Below the pieces are notes generated by a model. The model did not search any database, was not told the DNA's origin, and saw nothing but the letters and a program-made list of their open reading frames with translations. Below are positions 35,789-49,042 of a stretch of DNA of 64,000 nucleotides, in pieces. Origin of the DNA: Vesta saturnalis (lineage: Eukaryota > Arthropoda > Insecta > Coleoptera > Lampyridae); contig JARFJB010001172.1 in the NCBI GenBank assembly GCA_036346205.1, positions 1,100,001 through 1,164,000 of the forward strand. Direction: 5' to 3'. Positions within the stretch are counted from its first letter, which is position 1, and every line of letters starts with the position of its first letter. The position numbers and the translations under genes are program-made.

Positions 35789-37333
35789 GATGTGGCCTGA
35801 ATATTCCCAAAATTGGTTCCAAGGTTCTAATGCTGGAAATAAAGAAATAAAAAAAACAAAAAATAGGACTTGATTTATACCGGAGTCATATCAAGGGGTG
35901 ATTGAACACTCATACGTTGCTCCTTTTCTCCGTGCGGTTAAAAATATGTTTAATCTCGCCAGAGTTAAAAGTGACAGCTTACAAAATTTAGTATGAAATT
36001 TAATTTAGTTTGATTATATTAATGGTTGCATTTACATGCAGGTTCTTACAGTTAATAACATTATATAAACGAATAAATTTACTGATTATGAAGGTTTAGA
36101 AACATTTGCTTCTTCACTACGATGAAAAATATGTTTACTAAAATGCAACTGTTATTAAGAGAGACACGTTTTGCGCTTGGCCCAGAGTTAGCCAAAAGGG
36201 AAAAATATATTTGTGGCGATTTCCCCAATATATTTTTCCCAGTCGGGTGGGTGGTTTACCTCCTTCAAACTCAGCAAACTACTTAAGTGCATACTCAATT
36301 TGATTAGTTTCCACATTTTTTAGCAATAAAAGATACCAGTTTCGGTTCTTGTATCCTTCACGTTATAACTACAAATACATATCACTACATGCACCACCTA
36401 GAATATAGTTCCTAATAGACTACAAAAATTTGAGCCGACTCGTACACCCTCCGCCTCGGTCTATTATTTGAATTGATTGTATCAGATACTTACCTCGCAG
36501 CGCTATCACTCGGGTGTAAATGTTAAAGTCTTAAACGTTTACGTCAAATTTGAGTGCAATTATTATGTTAGTTGGTATGGCGGACGAGAAAACAATCTTG
36601 CTCCTTACTCCGCAGCATTACCACCACCAAAGCTACGTAGAATTAGACATTTGGGTGTAAAATATGTATGTTAGATGTCAATACAAATGCTTTTGTAATT
36701 TTTCAGTTATTACCGCAAATCTACCGTCACAACAAATCACTTTATTTAGGTGCTAAATACAAATGTTAAGTTTGCACAATCGCTTTTGAATTTTTTGGGT
36801 TACCGCGGCCAAAAGAAAGTCACGCCCACACCCGTAGATCCACAACCACTAAAAATCACTGAGGTATTATGATCATGAAAATTTGAATGGTTTTTGAATT
36901 TTTGAGATACCGCCTCCGAAAGATTCATCACAGACGTACTCGCGCACGCACGCTTGTACTCATTCACCAGATCACCCGCCGTTTATAATAAATTATGAGT
37001 GTAAAAACCAGTACATTGATCTATAAGTAACAAATCACCCCGTATGCACAAACAAACAAAAATTGATTGCTCGTCCGTTCGTTTCGTCGTTCGCCCGACC
37101 GTATATAATAACAGAAAAAATTAACTTAATAAGCTAAAATATTTAGAGTGTATATAATTCGTGCAGTGAAAAATCCTTTGTCATTGATGCAAATTTTACC
37201 ATCTCCAAACCGAGCGGGCGGGCCAGCAGTAACAAGACCTGCTTGACATTCGGGAGGTAATGGGTCCACTTCCCCTTACCGCGCAACCCGGCATGACGTT
37301 TGTTCAGGGGGCTATCGTTATACACATATAGCG
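35789..37333. other. No gene seen
   Basis: Mixed sequence. Two related stretches with TTTTTGAATTTTT then ACCGC and GAAAGA/TTCATCAC words (36787-36830 and 36890-36930) suggest an old tandem duplication of about 105 bp. The frame at 37143-37358 has no known motif. Confidence 0.4.
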
Positions 37334-38030
37334 TCATGAGTACTGCATATACGCACAATATGTGCGGGATTCAAGTGAATGCCGGGGGAGTGCCCTTCCC
37401 TTCCTTCCTATCTTGGTACAAAGAGAGCTGTCTTTCCACAAACCTGGCATCTTTTTGCGAATAGCTTCACGCAAACGACGCATAACACTCAAATAATACT
37501 CCTTGTTGACAGTTTCACCCGGCGGAAGGAACCCATTATACACAACATCACGATAATTGAAGAAAACATGACCTTGATGTGCTACCGACTTTGGCGCGGT
37601 TTTTTTGGTCTTGCCTCACCTTTCGCTTGATTGGTCGGTTGTTTTCGGATCGTATGCATAAATCCAAGTCTCATCTCCAGTTATGTTGCGTTTCATAACG
37701 TCCTGATAGTCAGAAAACATTGTTACAACGGTATTGACCGAACTTTTCGAAACGTCTACCATATCCGCAAGGTTAATCGACGGTTATTGAGCACCAAATC
37801 CTTGATTTTATTCACGTGAGGTTCATCGGAAGATGTTGATGGTCGTCCTGGTCGTTTTTCGTCTTGAACGTGTTCTCGGCCATCTTGGAACTCTTTGTAC
37901 CACTTATAAACGTTTTTGACATACCCTTGTCACCAAAAGCCTTTTGCACCGTTCTCAATAAATCCGTAGCGGAAAATTTATTCCGCAAACAAAATTTAGC
38001 GCAAATTCTTTGCTCAACAAATTAAGACAT
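37334..38030 (-). pseudogene. mariner transposase relic (N-terminal and first catalytic part)
   Basis: It starts at 38030 with a stop at codon 3 (MS*FVEQRICAKFC). The HTH half is recognisable in two frames: SATDLLRTVQKAFGDKGMSK, then RPGRPSTS and VLNNRRLT with a further slip. NITGDETWIYAYDPKT keeps the first catalytic Asp. After another slip, NGFLPPGETVNKEYYLSVMR and RLREAIRKKMPGLWK are clear. The second and third Asp are missing because the sequence diverges at about 37420. Confidence 0.85.
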
Positions 38031-40060
38031 TGTTAAAATGGCCGAATGCACTTTTTTTGACGTGTACAACCAAGGGTAACTCAAACACTATTTAATATTA
38101 TGACGTGAGATTTCGTACAGATGTTAAGGACAGTTGTACCAACCTCAAAACAAAAGAATTTTACCGATTCATTTTTCGCGCGACGTTTAAATCGAAATGT
38201 CACCTTATTTTTTGGACACAGAATATATGTTGGGAATTTATGACTGTAGCTTGGAAATCTCAAGCAACCCCCCCCCCACCCCCCACACAACACACACGTA
38301 CTCAGAAAGATTGAGGAGAGAAAGCAGAGGAGGGAGGATTGAGGGAAGGAGAGGAAGAGAGAGAGAGAGAGAGATCGTGACCGTTTGTTGCTAATCTTTG
38401 CCAAATGTGGGTAAAATAAGGCAAACGATCGATGTAGTGATAGTGAAAAACGTTAGAAAGTTGGAAAGTAAAAATCTTAACATGTAGTAAGTTTAGGTAT
38501 ATGAAACTCTTCATAAACTTCGAAATACATTTAAAGACCAAGAAACTTGAACAATAATATACAAGATGTTCCACATGTATTTCCCTGAAAATCTTTCCAA
38601 AGTATTACGTTTCAAAGAAGTTAGGCTTCAAAGTTTACTTGATTTACCTACAGATAAAATTTTATGCACGGTACGTCTACTCACATATTTTTTAAACTAG
38701 ATAAATGTGTAGATATTAGATTAAAGAAAAAATATAGGATGTCTTGCTTTAAAAGTCATTTTAAAATGTCGTGGCTGTTACAGTTTTGATCTCTTTGCGG
38801 CCAATTGAATATAACTTCAGCTTTGCGGTGAAGAGTTATGATCAGTTGAATATAAGTTCAATTATGGGTTCAGTTAAGGGTGGTTTGAAATGACTAAAGA
38901 CCAACATTTAAATATACGAAATGAAAGCATGGGTAATGAATAGAAGCAAAACCTTTCTTGATTTAAAGGAAGTTAAGGTTAAAGTAGTAAGAAGGAACTC
39001 GTCGACATATTAGTGAAAATTACGTTCTAATGAACTAAATTATTTTAATGGCTCCTGAACTTGAAAATTATTTGGAAATTTTTGGAGGTGAATATTAATT
39101 ATTGAGAACTCTCATACAATATTATTATATAATTAAAACTTAATAAACTATGCATGTAGTTCTTACATTTTTTACTGCAAAATTGTTACCGGTTAGAATT
39201 ATAAAAGCGTTTATAACAATTAATTAATTAATTTTTATGTTACTCACGCGTGTTGTTGTTGTTACTAAGTCATTTTAACATAACTTGAAATTAAAGGATT
39301 TCTAGATTTTACTGGAAACACGTGTAATCGTTAGCATTTTATTATTAAAGGTGTAAGAATAATGAATAATTATTCATATTACCATTTATTTTTAATCTCT
39401 AAAACCATGTTTGTTTATTTGTTTACAATTTTTGACAATAATAGTTTGTGTCAATACACTATTGCATACTTTTAATGCATTTTTTAATTGTGAAATCTAA
39501 TTTATATGTACAACTAAATGTAATTGCAGTAACCAATTTAAACTAATAGACTCATCTAACACTTTAAACAAAACTTACTATTTTCAGTTTAAATTTTCCA
39601 AGAACTAAGAGTATTAAAATCTATAATGTTACTTTGTTTCATAATTAAAGTAGTGTTCATTTTCGAATTTTGAAGTTGAAGCAAAACTGATAAGTGCTTT
39701 TAAAGTAAATATATTGAGGTTAGGAATTCAGATGGATGGTATCAGCCGCAATATCTTGATGAAGATTCGTTACCTAGCTGTGCCGGTTCATGTTATATCC
39801 CCCATTAAATTTTGACTGAATGACTACCAAGATTATCTTAGAATTTTACCAGATTTCAGTAGTCATTAATGGGTTCTTTGTTGGCGCAATTTTCCGTCCA
39901 CGCTCGCAAGACCGAAGGCAAGTATTGCAGCTTACATTATTAGAAGAACTATTTTCATAATATTCTTTATTGTCAGTGTTACCAACCTTGTTTGTTAACA
40001 TACTATTAAAGTTTAGATGAATAGTAGTTGTCAAGTGTCATAAGTTAATTTGAATTTAAT
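38031..40060. other. No gene seen; short simple repeats
   Basis: It holds C-rich CCCCCCCCACCCCCC at 38270-38284 and GA-rich repeats at 38312-38375. Near 38735 there is a TATAGGATGTCTTGCTTTAA end-like word that recalls DD41D arms. The remainder is AT-rich with no gene. Confidence 0.45.
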
Positions 40061-40061
40061 T

Positions 40062-41035
<974 letters not shown>

Positions 41036-43936
41036 GGCCAACTAAGAATGCGAGGTACTGTATCTGGGAAACTATACATCGTAGTGGCTTGCGGAAAAAA
41101 AAACTTATAACTAAAACGGCCAATACAAAAACCTGGAAAATATTTTCATGTTTCTGAAATGGCCGCTAGGGGGCGTAACTGCAATCTTGAATCTAGAAAA
41201 GTGACGTTTATGTGAATTCTGCTATAATAACCTAATAAAATATAACTGATCTTTGAAGTCGAGGATAATCTGAACTTTTTTTACTTGGCACTTTTTGACG
41301 TATCTATAAAAATAAAGTGGTGGGGGGGGGGGGTATTCAAAGGTTTCTTTAAATCATCCCCCGTATCTTGGAAACGGCTAATCCGATTTTAACAAACTTG
41401 GACGCGTTGAAAAAAGCTTTTCTTGGGCTACAAATGTTAAAATAATTGAAGTTTTTTTAGTTTCACATGTCGTCGCTAGAGGGCTTTGTTCGACATTCCA
41501 ACAGAAACGGTTAATCGTTGAAAAAAAATTAAATGCATTGGTACGACTTTTTTCATGAACAAGTAGCTAAATGATGCCTAAACAAGCTCGCGAAAACCGC
41601 ATCTCGATATTTTGTTACTAACCTACAATATCGGCCAAAGGAAACTTTATACGAAAATCCCTTAAATTTTTACTTTTTTTAACTATATTTTTCTGGAATT
41701 GTTCCTATTATTTAAGTTGTGGCCCTAAAAAGTACCGATTTAAAGGAGGAAGGTTTTTAATGCCCCCGTAAATGCTCGAAATGCTGACCATCACTCTCTA
41801 TGCATTGCTGAACCATCTCATGACTAGACAAAACTGCAGCTTCAATTTCGGCTCTCGGTATGTTACGTATTGCGTTACAAATCCGGTTTTTCATATCTTC
41901 TCTAATGGTAGGTTGAGTCCCAAAAACGATATCCTTCAAGCCCCCCATAAATAAAAATCGAGGCAAGTGAAGTCTGGCGACCGCGGAGGCCATGGAAACA
42001 GACTTCCTCTTCCAATCCACCGCTGTTGAAATACTGCATTAATATGATCTCGCACATTAATAGCAAAATGTGCTGGCCAACCATCCAACTGCAAAAACAA
42101 CTTTTGCCTTGTTTCCAGAGGCACATATTCCAACAACAACAGTAATTGATTGGCCAGAAAGTCAAGAAATACATTGCCATTTAGGGGTTGCTCGAAAAAA
42201 TATGGCCCAATAATTCTGCCTCCCAGTATGCCACACTATACATTTAAACTCCAACGTCCTTGGCGCTGAACTTCATACAACTAATGGGGATTTTCTGCAG
42301 ACCAATAATGCATATTGTGCAGATTGACTCTCCCGTCACTACTGAAGGTGGCTTCATCGGTTCAAAGAATTTGAAATAAAAATTCTCTGTTTTCGCGTAT
42401 CATGCCTAACATCCAATGGCAGTAGTTTAACCTTCGATCAAAATCTTCCTCTTTTAAGGCCTGATGCAAAACGACATGATATGGGTGCATTCTTAAAGTA
42501 ATTAAAAAAAGTTTAAACGAATACCGATGTATTTTGATGGCCATTAGAACTTACCTATGGTCCTTCAAAATATTTTGAACCGCTGTCCGTGACATGCCCA
42601 ACTCAGTGGATAATGCTCTTGTGCTAACATGAGGATTTCGTTCAATATAGCCCAGTACACGGTTAATGTTTTCTTGTGTTCTTCCAATTCTTTGCCGTTG
42701 AAACGTAGGCCGAAAACTACCATTGGCTCGTAAGCTCGCCACTAATCGGGGAAAAATTCTTATATCGCAAGGACGCCGATTTGGATATCGAGCCGCGTAA
42801 ACTCTTTTAGCTACTTCGGTATTCTCAAGACATTCAAAATAAACCGCAAGCATATCAACAGCTTCATTATTCGTAAAACGCATTTTGAAAGCACAAAAAT
42901 TGCTCAAAGTAACGCGAAAGTATTGACAACTATTGACAATTTGAGGATTATGTATGTTTTGTTTAGGTATCTGTTTCCATTGCCTGCTTCTATTAATTGT
43001 ATTTTTCGTATATATCCATAATGGATACGCATTTAAACAAACAAAAAATAGGCCTTACGTATAACTTTTAGCATTGCTTACTTGCCCGTAGTAATTTCAA
43101 AAAGGGTGATTTTATTCTGGTGTATGAATTTACAAACATTTAAAATCGCAATTTCTAGGTAACCTATTCAGAGCCGAAATTAAAGCTGCAGTTTTGTCTA
43201 CCCATAAGAGGCCTCAGCAATGCACAGAGTGATGGTCAGCATTTCGAGCATTTACGGGGGCATTCAAAACCTTCCTCCTTTAAATCGGTCCTTTTTAGGG
43301 CCGCAACTTACATGATAGAAACAATTCCAGAAAAATATAGTTAAAAAAAATAAAAATTTAAGGGATTTTCGTATAAAGTTTTGTTTGGCCGACATTTTAG
43401 GTTAGGAACAAGATATCGAGATGCGGTTTTCGCGAGCTTTTTTAGGCATCATTTAGCTACTTGTTCATGAAAAAAGTCATACCAATGCATTTAATTTTTT
43501 TGCGAAAATTAACCGTTTGTCGGAATGTCGAACAAAGCCCTCTAGCGATGACATGTGAAACTAATAAAACGCGCCCAAGTTTGTTAAAATCGGATTAGCC
43601 GTTTCGAAGATACGGGTGGTGATTTAAGAAAACCTTTGAATACCCCCCACCACTTTATTTCTATAGATACGTCAAAAAGTGCCAAACAAAAAAAGTTCAT
43701 ATTATCCTCAACTTCAAAGTCGAGTTAGGTTAATTAAGATAGCAGAATTCACAGAAACATCACTTTTTTAGATTCAGGATTGCAGTTACGCCCCCTAGCG
43801 GCCATTTCAGAAACTTGAAAATATTTTCCAGGTTTTTGTATTGGTCGTTTTAGTGATAACTTTTTTTCCTCAAGCCTCTACGATGTATAGTTTCCCAGAT
43901 ACAGTACCTCGCATTCTTAGTTGGCCACCCTGTACA
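41036..43936 (-). mobile_element. DD41D element D with ~720-790 bp inverted ends
   Basis: Arms pair between about 41036-41829 and 43205-43936: GGCCAACTAAGAATGCGAGG on the left and its inverse on the right, through CATTTACGGGGGCATT near the inner edge. The inner part of each arm contains the transposase C-terminal codons, so that coding end is present twice in opposite directions. The right tip reads GGCCACCCTGTA; the left tip (expected TACAGGGTGGCC) is altered to TTTTATGGCC. A transposase pseudogene lies between. Confidence 0.9.
41757..42883 (-). pseudogene. DD41D transposase, element D
   Basis: The likely start is M at 42883 (MRFTNNEAVDMLAVYFECLE); the upstream M at 42907 is not conserved. 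The HTH region is open to 42551 (RALSTELGMSRTAVQNILK). A slip leads to RMHPYHVVLHQALKEEDFDR (42544-42362), and then damaged text around the first catalytic Asp (TDEATFSS) with two stops. It is readable again in FLQLDGWPAHFA, RWIGRGS and PPRSPDFTCLDFYLWG, with 41 residues between second and third Asp. The C-terminus ESDGQHFEHLRGH ends at 41757. At least three slips and two stops. Confidence 0.88.
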
Positions 43937-44159
43937 TGCAGAATTGATTAAGGAAGACAGGAAAATATTTAACAAAATCTTTCATTTACAATTTTTAAAA
44001 AAATTGTATTTTCTGACAATTTGCATATATCCAAACCAGCTATAAATAGTCACACTGACTGATAAAGTGAAATAAACAGAAAATGTTGAAATCTTTTAAA
44101 ATTACATATTTAAAAATTACATGTATACAATATTAACAAAAATCTGAGAGGAAACAACG

Positions 44160-45120
44160 ATGGTAGAGCATATATGTTAGTAAGTAGTTCTAATGATAAA
44201 GCCCAATATCTTTATTGTAAAAGAGGAAATTTCGCTTATGTCACCAGCAAGAGTTAAAGAGGAATCAAAAAGTACATCTAAATCCTTTACCGACGATACA
44301 CGTAGCAAATGACCAGATTCTATAAAGTAATGGCAAACTTTACAGAATACATGCAAATTAGGTCACACCGTGTCGGCAATGTTTTGTGTAAACTTTGATA
44401 ATGGTATATGATCGGATTTAGTTTACGAATAAAGGAACTGACCTTACATTTGATGGAATTTAGGCAAAAATCATTTCTATCACACCATTTCATCAATTGC
44501 TTCAGTTGCAATTTATACAGTCATTATATAGACATTATCATAAAATATCATTTAAAATAGATGAGTGTAGTTTAACACCATCTGCAAACATAAGAGCATT
44601 GCAGGACAGTTCAGAAGTCAAGTCGTTAATGAATAACAAAAATAATAAGGGACCTAGATTCGAACCCTGTGGTACACCTGATGGTGCAGTAGACTACACA
44701 GATTTGTGACTATTGTAAGTAACGTATTGATAGCGATCAGAAAAATATGAAGTAAAGAAATTAAGTAGATTAACACTAAAATCAAATTTATCCAATTTCT
44801 TAATGATGATGTTATAATCAATACGCTCGAAAGCCTTGGAGAAATCCGTATATATTTATTACGTCTGCTTGAGAACGATTATCAATTTCGTGTGATATAA
44901 ATTGCGTAACACATATCAAATTAGTAGTACAAGATCTATGTTTTGTAAACTCGTGCTGATAAGGTGAGATGTACGATTTAACGGATGAGTAAATACGAGC
45001 ATAAACAACAAGCTCACAAACCTTTCCAAAAGTAGATAAAATACTAATTGGTCTGTAATTGCCAATATCTGTAGGGTCACCAGATTTTAGTATTGGACAT
45101 ATACGGCAATTTTCCATATA
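44160..45120 (-). pseudogene. LINE reverse transcriptase remnant
   Basis: CPILKSGDPTDIGNYRPISI then LSTFGKVCELVVYARI, YQHEFTKHRSCTTNLICVTQ and FISHEIDNRSQADVI. Further on come GPLLFLL-like and LLNCPAMLLCLQMV-like remnants of the catalytic box, WCDRNDFCLNSIKCKV, and VKDLDVLFDSSLTLAGDISE near 44280-44210. The catalytic YADD-type box is mutated. Confidence 0.8.
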
Positions 45121-45199
45121 TCTGGAAAATAAGATAGTAGTAATTGAAAAATTGAACAGTATACATTATCGATCACTAAATATAGCGAGTTTTTGAATG

Positions 45200-45903
45200 C
45201 TCTCATACACTTCACCTTTTGTAATTGTATTAACTGTAATATAAGACATACTATTGGTTTCTATATTGGTTTCAGTGTAAACATAAGCAAATGCTCAGTG
45301 AAGGCATTAACTATTTCTAACGGCGATAGGACATCGGAACCTTGGCGCATTTTTCCAGAAATCCTAGAGCTACCACGTTTGGGGTTTAAAAAGGCCCAAA
45401 ACGCTATTGCATCATCAGATATTGGGCTTTCAGCAGATCTAAGGTAGTTACTATAAGTATTAGCAATTTGCAATTTAATGGGTTTCCTTAAACGTTTAAA
45501 TTCGTCTAAGTCACAGCTATGGCAAATCCTTCTAAATCTGTTAAGAAAATTGTAATTTAAACGGATATTATAGATTATTTCAGGTCTAAACCACTTAGGA
45601 TAGTGACGTGTTCTACTTTAATATCGTAGCACGTACATATCAAATATTGAATACAGTACGTTATAAAATTCTGAGTATGATTCAACATAAGAAGAATTAC
45701 GTAACACCAGTCAATGTTTAAATAAGAATTATATAAGTTATAATCAAAGTTCATCTTATTAATAGGAAATATTGACTTATTCATTTCGTTACAATCCACA
45801 GATACAAATAAAGCAGGATAGTGCAAATCTACAGTATACGGAATGTCATGTATTACTGAGCATTAATCATTGCTAAAGAATAAATCTAAAATACGATTGT
45901 TAG
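45200..45903 (-). pseudogene. LINE endonuclease end and linker
   Basis: It includes the end of the endonuclease near 45900-45780 (LHYPALFVSVDCNEMNKS) and the linker YLRSAESPISDDAIAFWAFL, then NPKRGSSRISGKM (45440-45340). Both are standard in Jockey/CR1-like LINEs. Confidence 0.72.
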
Positions 45904-45905
45904 TA

Positions 45906-47121
45906 ACCTATGTCTCAAACGTTTTGGCACAAAATACTATATTCAGTTTTACGAACAAATATGTTTTATTTAAACTAATAGATACTAAACATAATTAACA
46001 GACCTATAATTAACAAAATTTAGAACTTAAATTAAATTAAGTGATCCGTGATTTTCAATAAGACGCAATTTATTACGAACATCTCACACAAGGTTTTGGC
46101 CGGCTGTAATATCTATCTCCGAATTTTTCTGTAAATCCGTCTCAACAGTTTTTCATTTTCGGCATGCCATCCTCCATTATACACTTTTCTTACTCAAAAA
46201 TGCCCAACATTCTTGTATTGGGCGGGCATGAAGTAAATTAGAGGAGTTATCGTTTCGTGGTAGGAATGACATGTTATGAGTGTTGAGCCAGTTCTGACTT
46301 TTCATGGCGTAATGGCATGGTTCTAAGTCTGGCCAAAACATTATATCATTTTCAGTATGATGTTCATTAATGAAATCATTCAGTTTGATGAGACAATTCT
46401 GAATATAGAGCTGACTATCCAGTGCCTCTTACACGCCCCACATAAGGTTTGTTATAGAAATCGCGCACCAGACTAAAGTTTTATCAGCAAATATTGCCTT
46501 TTCTTTATATTTAACATTGTCTGGGCAGTGTTCTATATTATCAGTATAGCAGCAATCATTACCCTTAATTTATTAGTTACTTAGAGTGAAATGTTTTTCA
46601 TTATCAATCACAATAACTTGGTTGTTAGCGTATATTTTGGATATTTTCTTCTTTTCAATATTCTTGACCATTCTTAACGAATTCCCTCCAAACTGTATCC
46701 TTAGAAGTTCTATACTCCCTCGCTAATTTCCTGACCGACATTCCATCTCTATTTGTTGCTCTTCTTACTAACCTGTCTGCTCTGGCTTGGGTAAAAGATC
46801 TGAGTCTTCCACTTTTTGGGAGATTTATACATGGTATACGTTGTTCATAATCCGCTATTGTGCGATAAATAGTTCTGTGGGAATTATTTTCATTTTCGAA
46901 ATGACTATTTCACGCTTAGGCATTTGCCACCTAGACTGTAAATACTTTTTACGAAGATCTAGTTTGTAAGCTATTTTAATTCAACTAATTTCTAAAACAG
47001 AACTGTCAAAATGAAGACAAACCTTCAGAGAATTCTTGTTTCCAAAGCCAACCTAATATTTTATCATTCTCGCGTATTTTAGATCCATTCGATTTTGTGC
47101 CAAAACTTGTGAGACATACGT
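45906..47121 (-). mobile_element. DD37E-type Tc1/mariner element nested in LINE
   Basis: TIRs of about 30 bp: ACCTATGTCTCAAACGTTTT on the left and ACGTATGTCTCACAAGTTTT as inverse on the right, both continuing GGCACAAAAT. TA target duplications at 45904-45905 and 47122-47123. Length 1,216 bp, usual for Tc1/mariner. Removing it restores the LINE reading order. Confidence 0.9.
46045..46923 (-). pseudogene. Tc1/mariner transposase, DD37E type
   Basis: It starts at 46923 (MPKREIVISK). Readable blocks include RTIADYEQRIPCINLPKSGR, ARADRLVRRATNRDGMSVRK, LAREYRTSKDTVWREF, then YVGR-like text, DSQLYIQNCLIKLNDF, FWPDLEPCHYAMKSQNWL and HARPIQECWAFL. From the Asp of WPDLEP, 37 residues precede the position of the third acid, which is Gln here (CAA where PIE would have GAA). 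So the spacing is DD37E-like with the catalytic Glu lost. Also several slips. Confidence 0.78.
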
Positions 47122-47123
47122 TA

Positions 47124-47585
47124 TTAGTAATATTATTATTCTGCGTTAAACTAAATATATTTACAAACTCGTAGAATATCCTCGATTTACTATCATCTAT
47201 AGAAACACTATTTAACATTAAAATCACTGATTATTAATAAATCCTTATAATTATAGCAAACCTGTTCAAATAATTCAAGAAATTTGTGAAAATCTGACAA
47301 TAATGTAGGTAGATTACAAAGAAGGACAATACTGTTTTTGATGGCGAGCAAAGAACCGCTACCCCAAGATTTGTTGATTATTTTAAACTGCCGATCACAC
47401 CGACAAACTTGAAAATTTACAGAAAAAAGTTCAGCCCTGGATATATCTTCCCTAAGGGCTAATACAACTAAACAAATCATGTCGTGATCAGAAGCTCTAA
47501 CAGAAGTGTAAAATTCTTGAATTTTGAAGCTCACCTCCGGCGAACTAACGCAGAAAAATTTTGGACACCCTTTAAATGTTAGCAA
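47124..47585 (-). pseudogene. LINE endonuclease remnant
   Basis: It contains DISRAELFSVNFQVCRCDRQ, SLLAIKNS, LPTLLSDFHKFLELFEQV and LIISDFNVK (endonuclease motif with the catalytic Asp), then SIDDSKSRIFYEFVNIFSL. The continuation NRILDLFFSNDL with the HDIPYTVDLHYPALF block lies beyond the insertion at 45900-45780. That join shows the insertion is younger than the LINE. Confidence 0.82.
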
Positions 47586-47689
47586 TAACCAAACACGTAT
47601 TGTAATAGTCAGGTAAATTTTCCACTATATTACGGGCACGTAGATATTCTCTTAAACAAGCAGTTTTTAATGAAAGAATTCTTATGAAC

Positions 47690-47860
47690 ATATGTAATGC
47701 CTGGTTCGAAGCTGACTTGAAAATCTGTTATACAAAAAGAAGAATTATCGAAATAATTTAATGTAACTTATAACCAAAGTCTCAAATAAACACTGCTTTG
47801 ATGAATATACTGTCCTACATATATAAGTTTCGAGTCTTAAATATGATTCATCCTCAGGGA
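47690..47860 (-). repeat. Dispersed repeat with hammerhead-like motif, copy 4
   Basis: On the minus strand CTGAGGA (47857-47851) precedes a GAGTCTT-type stem and GAAAC (47831-47827), then TATATATGTAGGACAGTATA and CAAAGCAGTGTTTATTTGAG. The part from AGGACAGTAT on recurs at 49001-49042 and 51251-51325 on the plus strand. In those copies the TATATATG word has become a long (TA)n array. Confidence 0.6.
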
Positions 47861-47935
47861 CGATCTAATTCCTAACACACTAGTTTATAAACGAGAGATC
47901 TTAACACAATTATGATCGTAACATGGCCATATATC

Positions 47936-47938
<3 letters not shown>

Positions 47939-47991
<53 letters not shown>
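47939..47991. repeat. (TA)n microsatellite
   Basis: About 53 bp of alternating TA directly left of DD41D element F. Confidence 0.98.
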
Positions 47992-47994
<3 letters not shown>

Positions 47995-48944
47995 GGTTTT
48001 CAAAGTTAAGTCTGCACTATTGCTAACTTTCTTATTAATGGAGCTACGAAGTCGGTTAAAGTAGCAAAGTAGTGTGTTTTTTTACGCTGATGACGATGGT
48101 GGAAAAAGAAAAACAATTGAAAGTCGCATTTTCGAAAAATCGACGAAAACATACTTATTTCTAATGGAACACCCTATACACAATATTCTCAGTCGATAGA
48201 GAATTAAATTCTAAGCAAAAGTTGTCATATGAATTTCTATCCTACAGTAAAAAATAAGGGAGATTTGGTCGATTTTTTAATTTCATGAAGTAGGGTATGA
48301 TTCGAAAGTAATCCTTTATTTTATGAATTTGAACACGCTCTAAATAATCAATAATTAACAGGTCTTAAATTAAATGCTGGAAAAGGTCTCCTCATTGTTC
48401 CATACATTTTTCTACGTGCTTATAAACGCGTCTTGTTGCCTTCAAAATAGTTCTAGCATCAATACTGTTAATAATATGAATAATCATTTGTTGGAGTTCT
48501 TCGATATTTGTATAACGTCTTTTATACAATTCATCTTCTAAATATCCCCACAAGTAAAAGTCCAAAGAGGTTATGTGGAGAGAACGAGGAGGCCAGCGAA
48601 TAGGCCTTCTGAATGAAAAATGAACGATCACTTTTGAATCAAGCGTACTTGATGAAATTAAAAAATCGGCAAAATCTCCCTTATTGTTTACTGTAGGATA
48701 GAAATGCATATAACAACTTTTGCTCAGAATTTAATTCTCTATCGACTGAGAGTATTGTATACAGGGTGTTCCATAAGAAAAAAGTATGTTTTCGTCGATT
48801 TTTCGAGAATGCGACTTTCAATTGTTTTTCATTTTTCACCATCGTAATCAGCGTAAAAAAACACACTCCTTTGCTAATTTAACCGACTTCGTAGCTCCAT
48901 TAATAAGAAAGTTAGCAATAGTACAGACTTAACTTTGAAAACCC

Positions 48945-48946
<2 letters not shown>
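47992..48946 (-). mobile_element. DD41D element F, internally deleted
   Basis: It starts CAGGGTTTTCAAAGTTAAG and ends with the inverse ...AAAACCCTG. Arms of about 300 bp (47992-48287 and 48644-48946) are nearly identical. Only 955 bp in total. (TA)n arrays lie on both sides, so it inserted at TA inside such an array or the array grew from its target site. Confidence 0.9.
48392..48630 (-). pseudogene. DD41D transposase C-terminal fragment, element F
   Basis: RRPIRWPPRSLHITSLDFYL then WGYLEDELYKRRYTNIEEL and RRVYKHVEKCMEQ. The Asp in SLDFYLWG is the third catalytic acid. Everything before WPPRS is deleted. The N-terminal part of the open frame (to 48709) is arm sequence. Confidence 0.82.

Positions 48947-48949
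<3 letters not shown>

Positions 48950-49001
<52 letters not shown>
48950..49001. repeat. (TA)n microsatellite
   Basis: About 50 bp of alternating TA directly right of element F, followed by the AGGACAGTAT repeat. Confidence 0.98.
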
Positions 49002-49003
<2 letters not shown>

Positions 49004-49042
49004 ACAGTATATTCATTAAAGCAGTGTTTATTTGGGAATTTA
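49001..49042 (+). repeat. 42-bp direct repeat, copy 1
   Basis: AGGACAGTATATTCATTAAA then GCAGTGTTTATTTGGGAATTT. The same sequence follows the (TA)n array at 51251-51292. The two copies bracket the left palindrome arm. Confidence 0.85.

Larger units (their letters stand above)
43937..47620 (-). mobile_element. Non-LTR retrotransposon (CR1/Jockey-like), interrupted
   Basis: Minus-strand LINE relic with endonuclease (47585-47124), then a 1.2-kb DD37E-type insertion (45906-47121), then the endonuclease end and linker (45903-45200), RT (45120-44320) and RT tail to about 44160. The right arm of DD41D element D cuts it at 43936. Stops and slips occur throughout. Confidence 0.82.
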
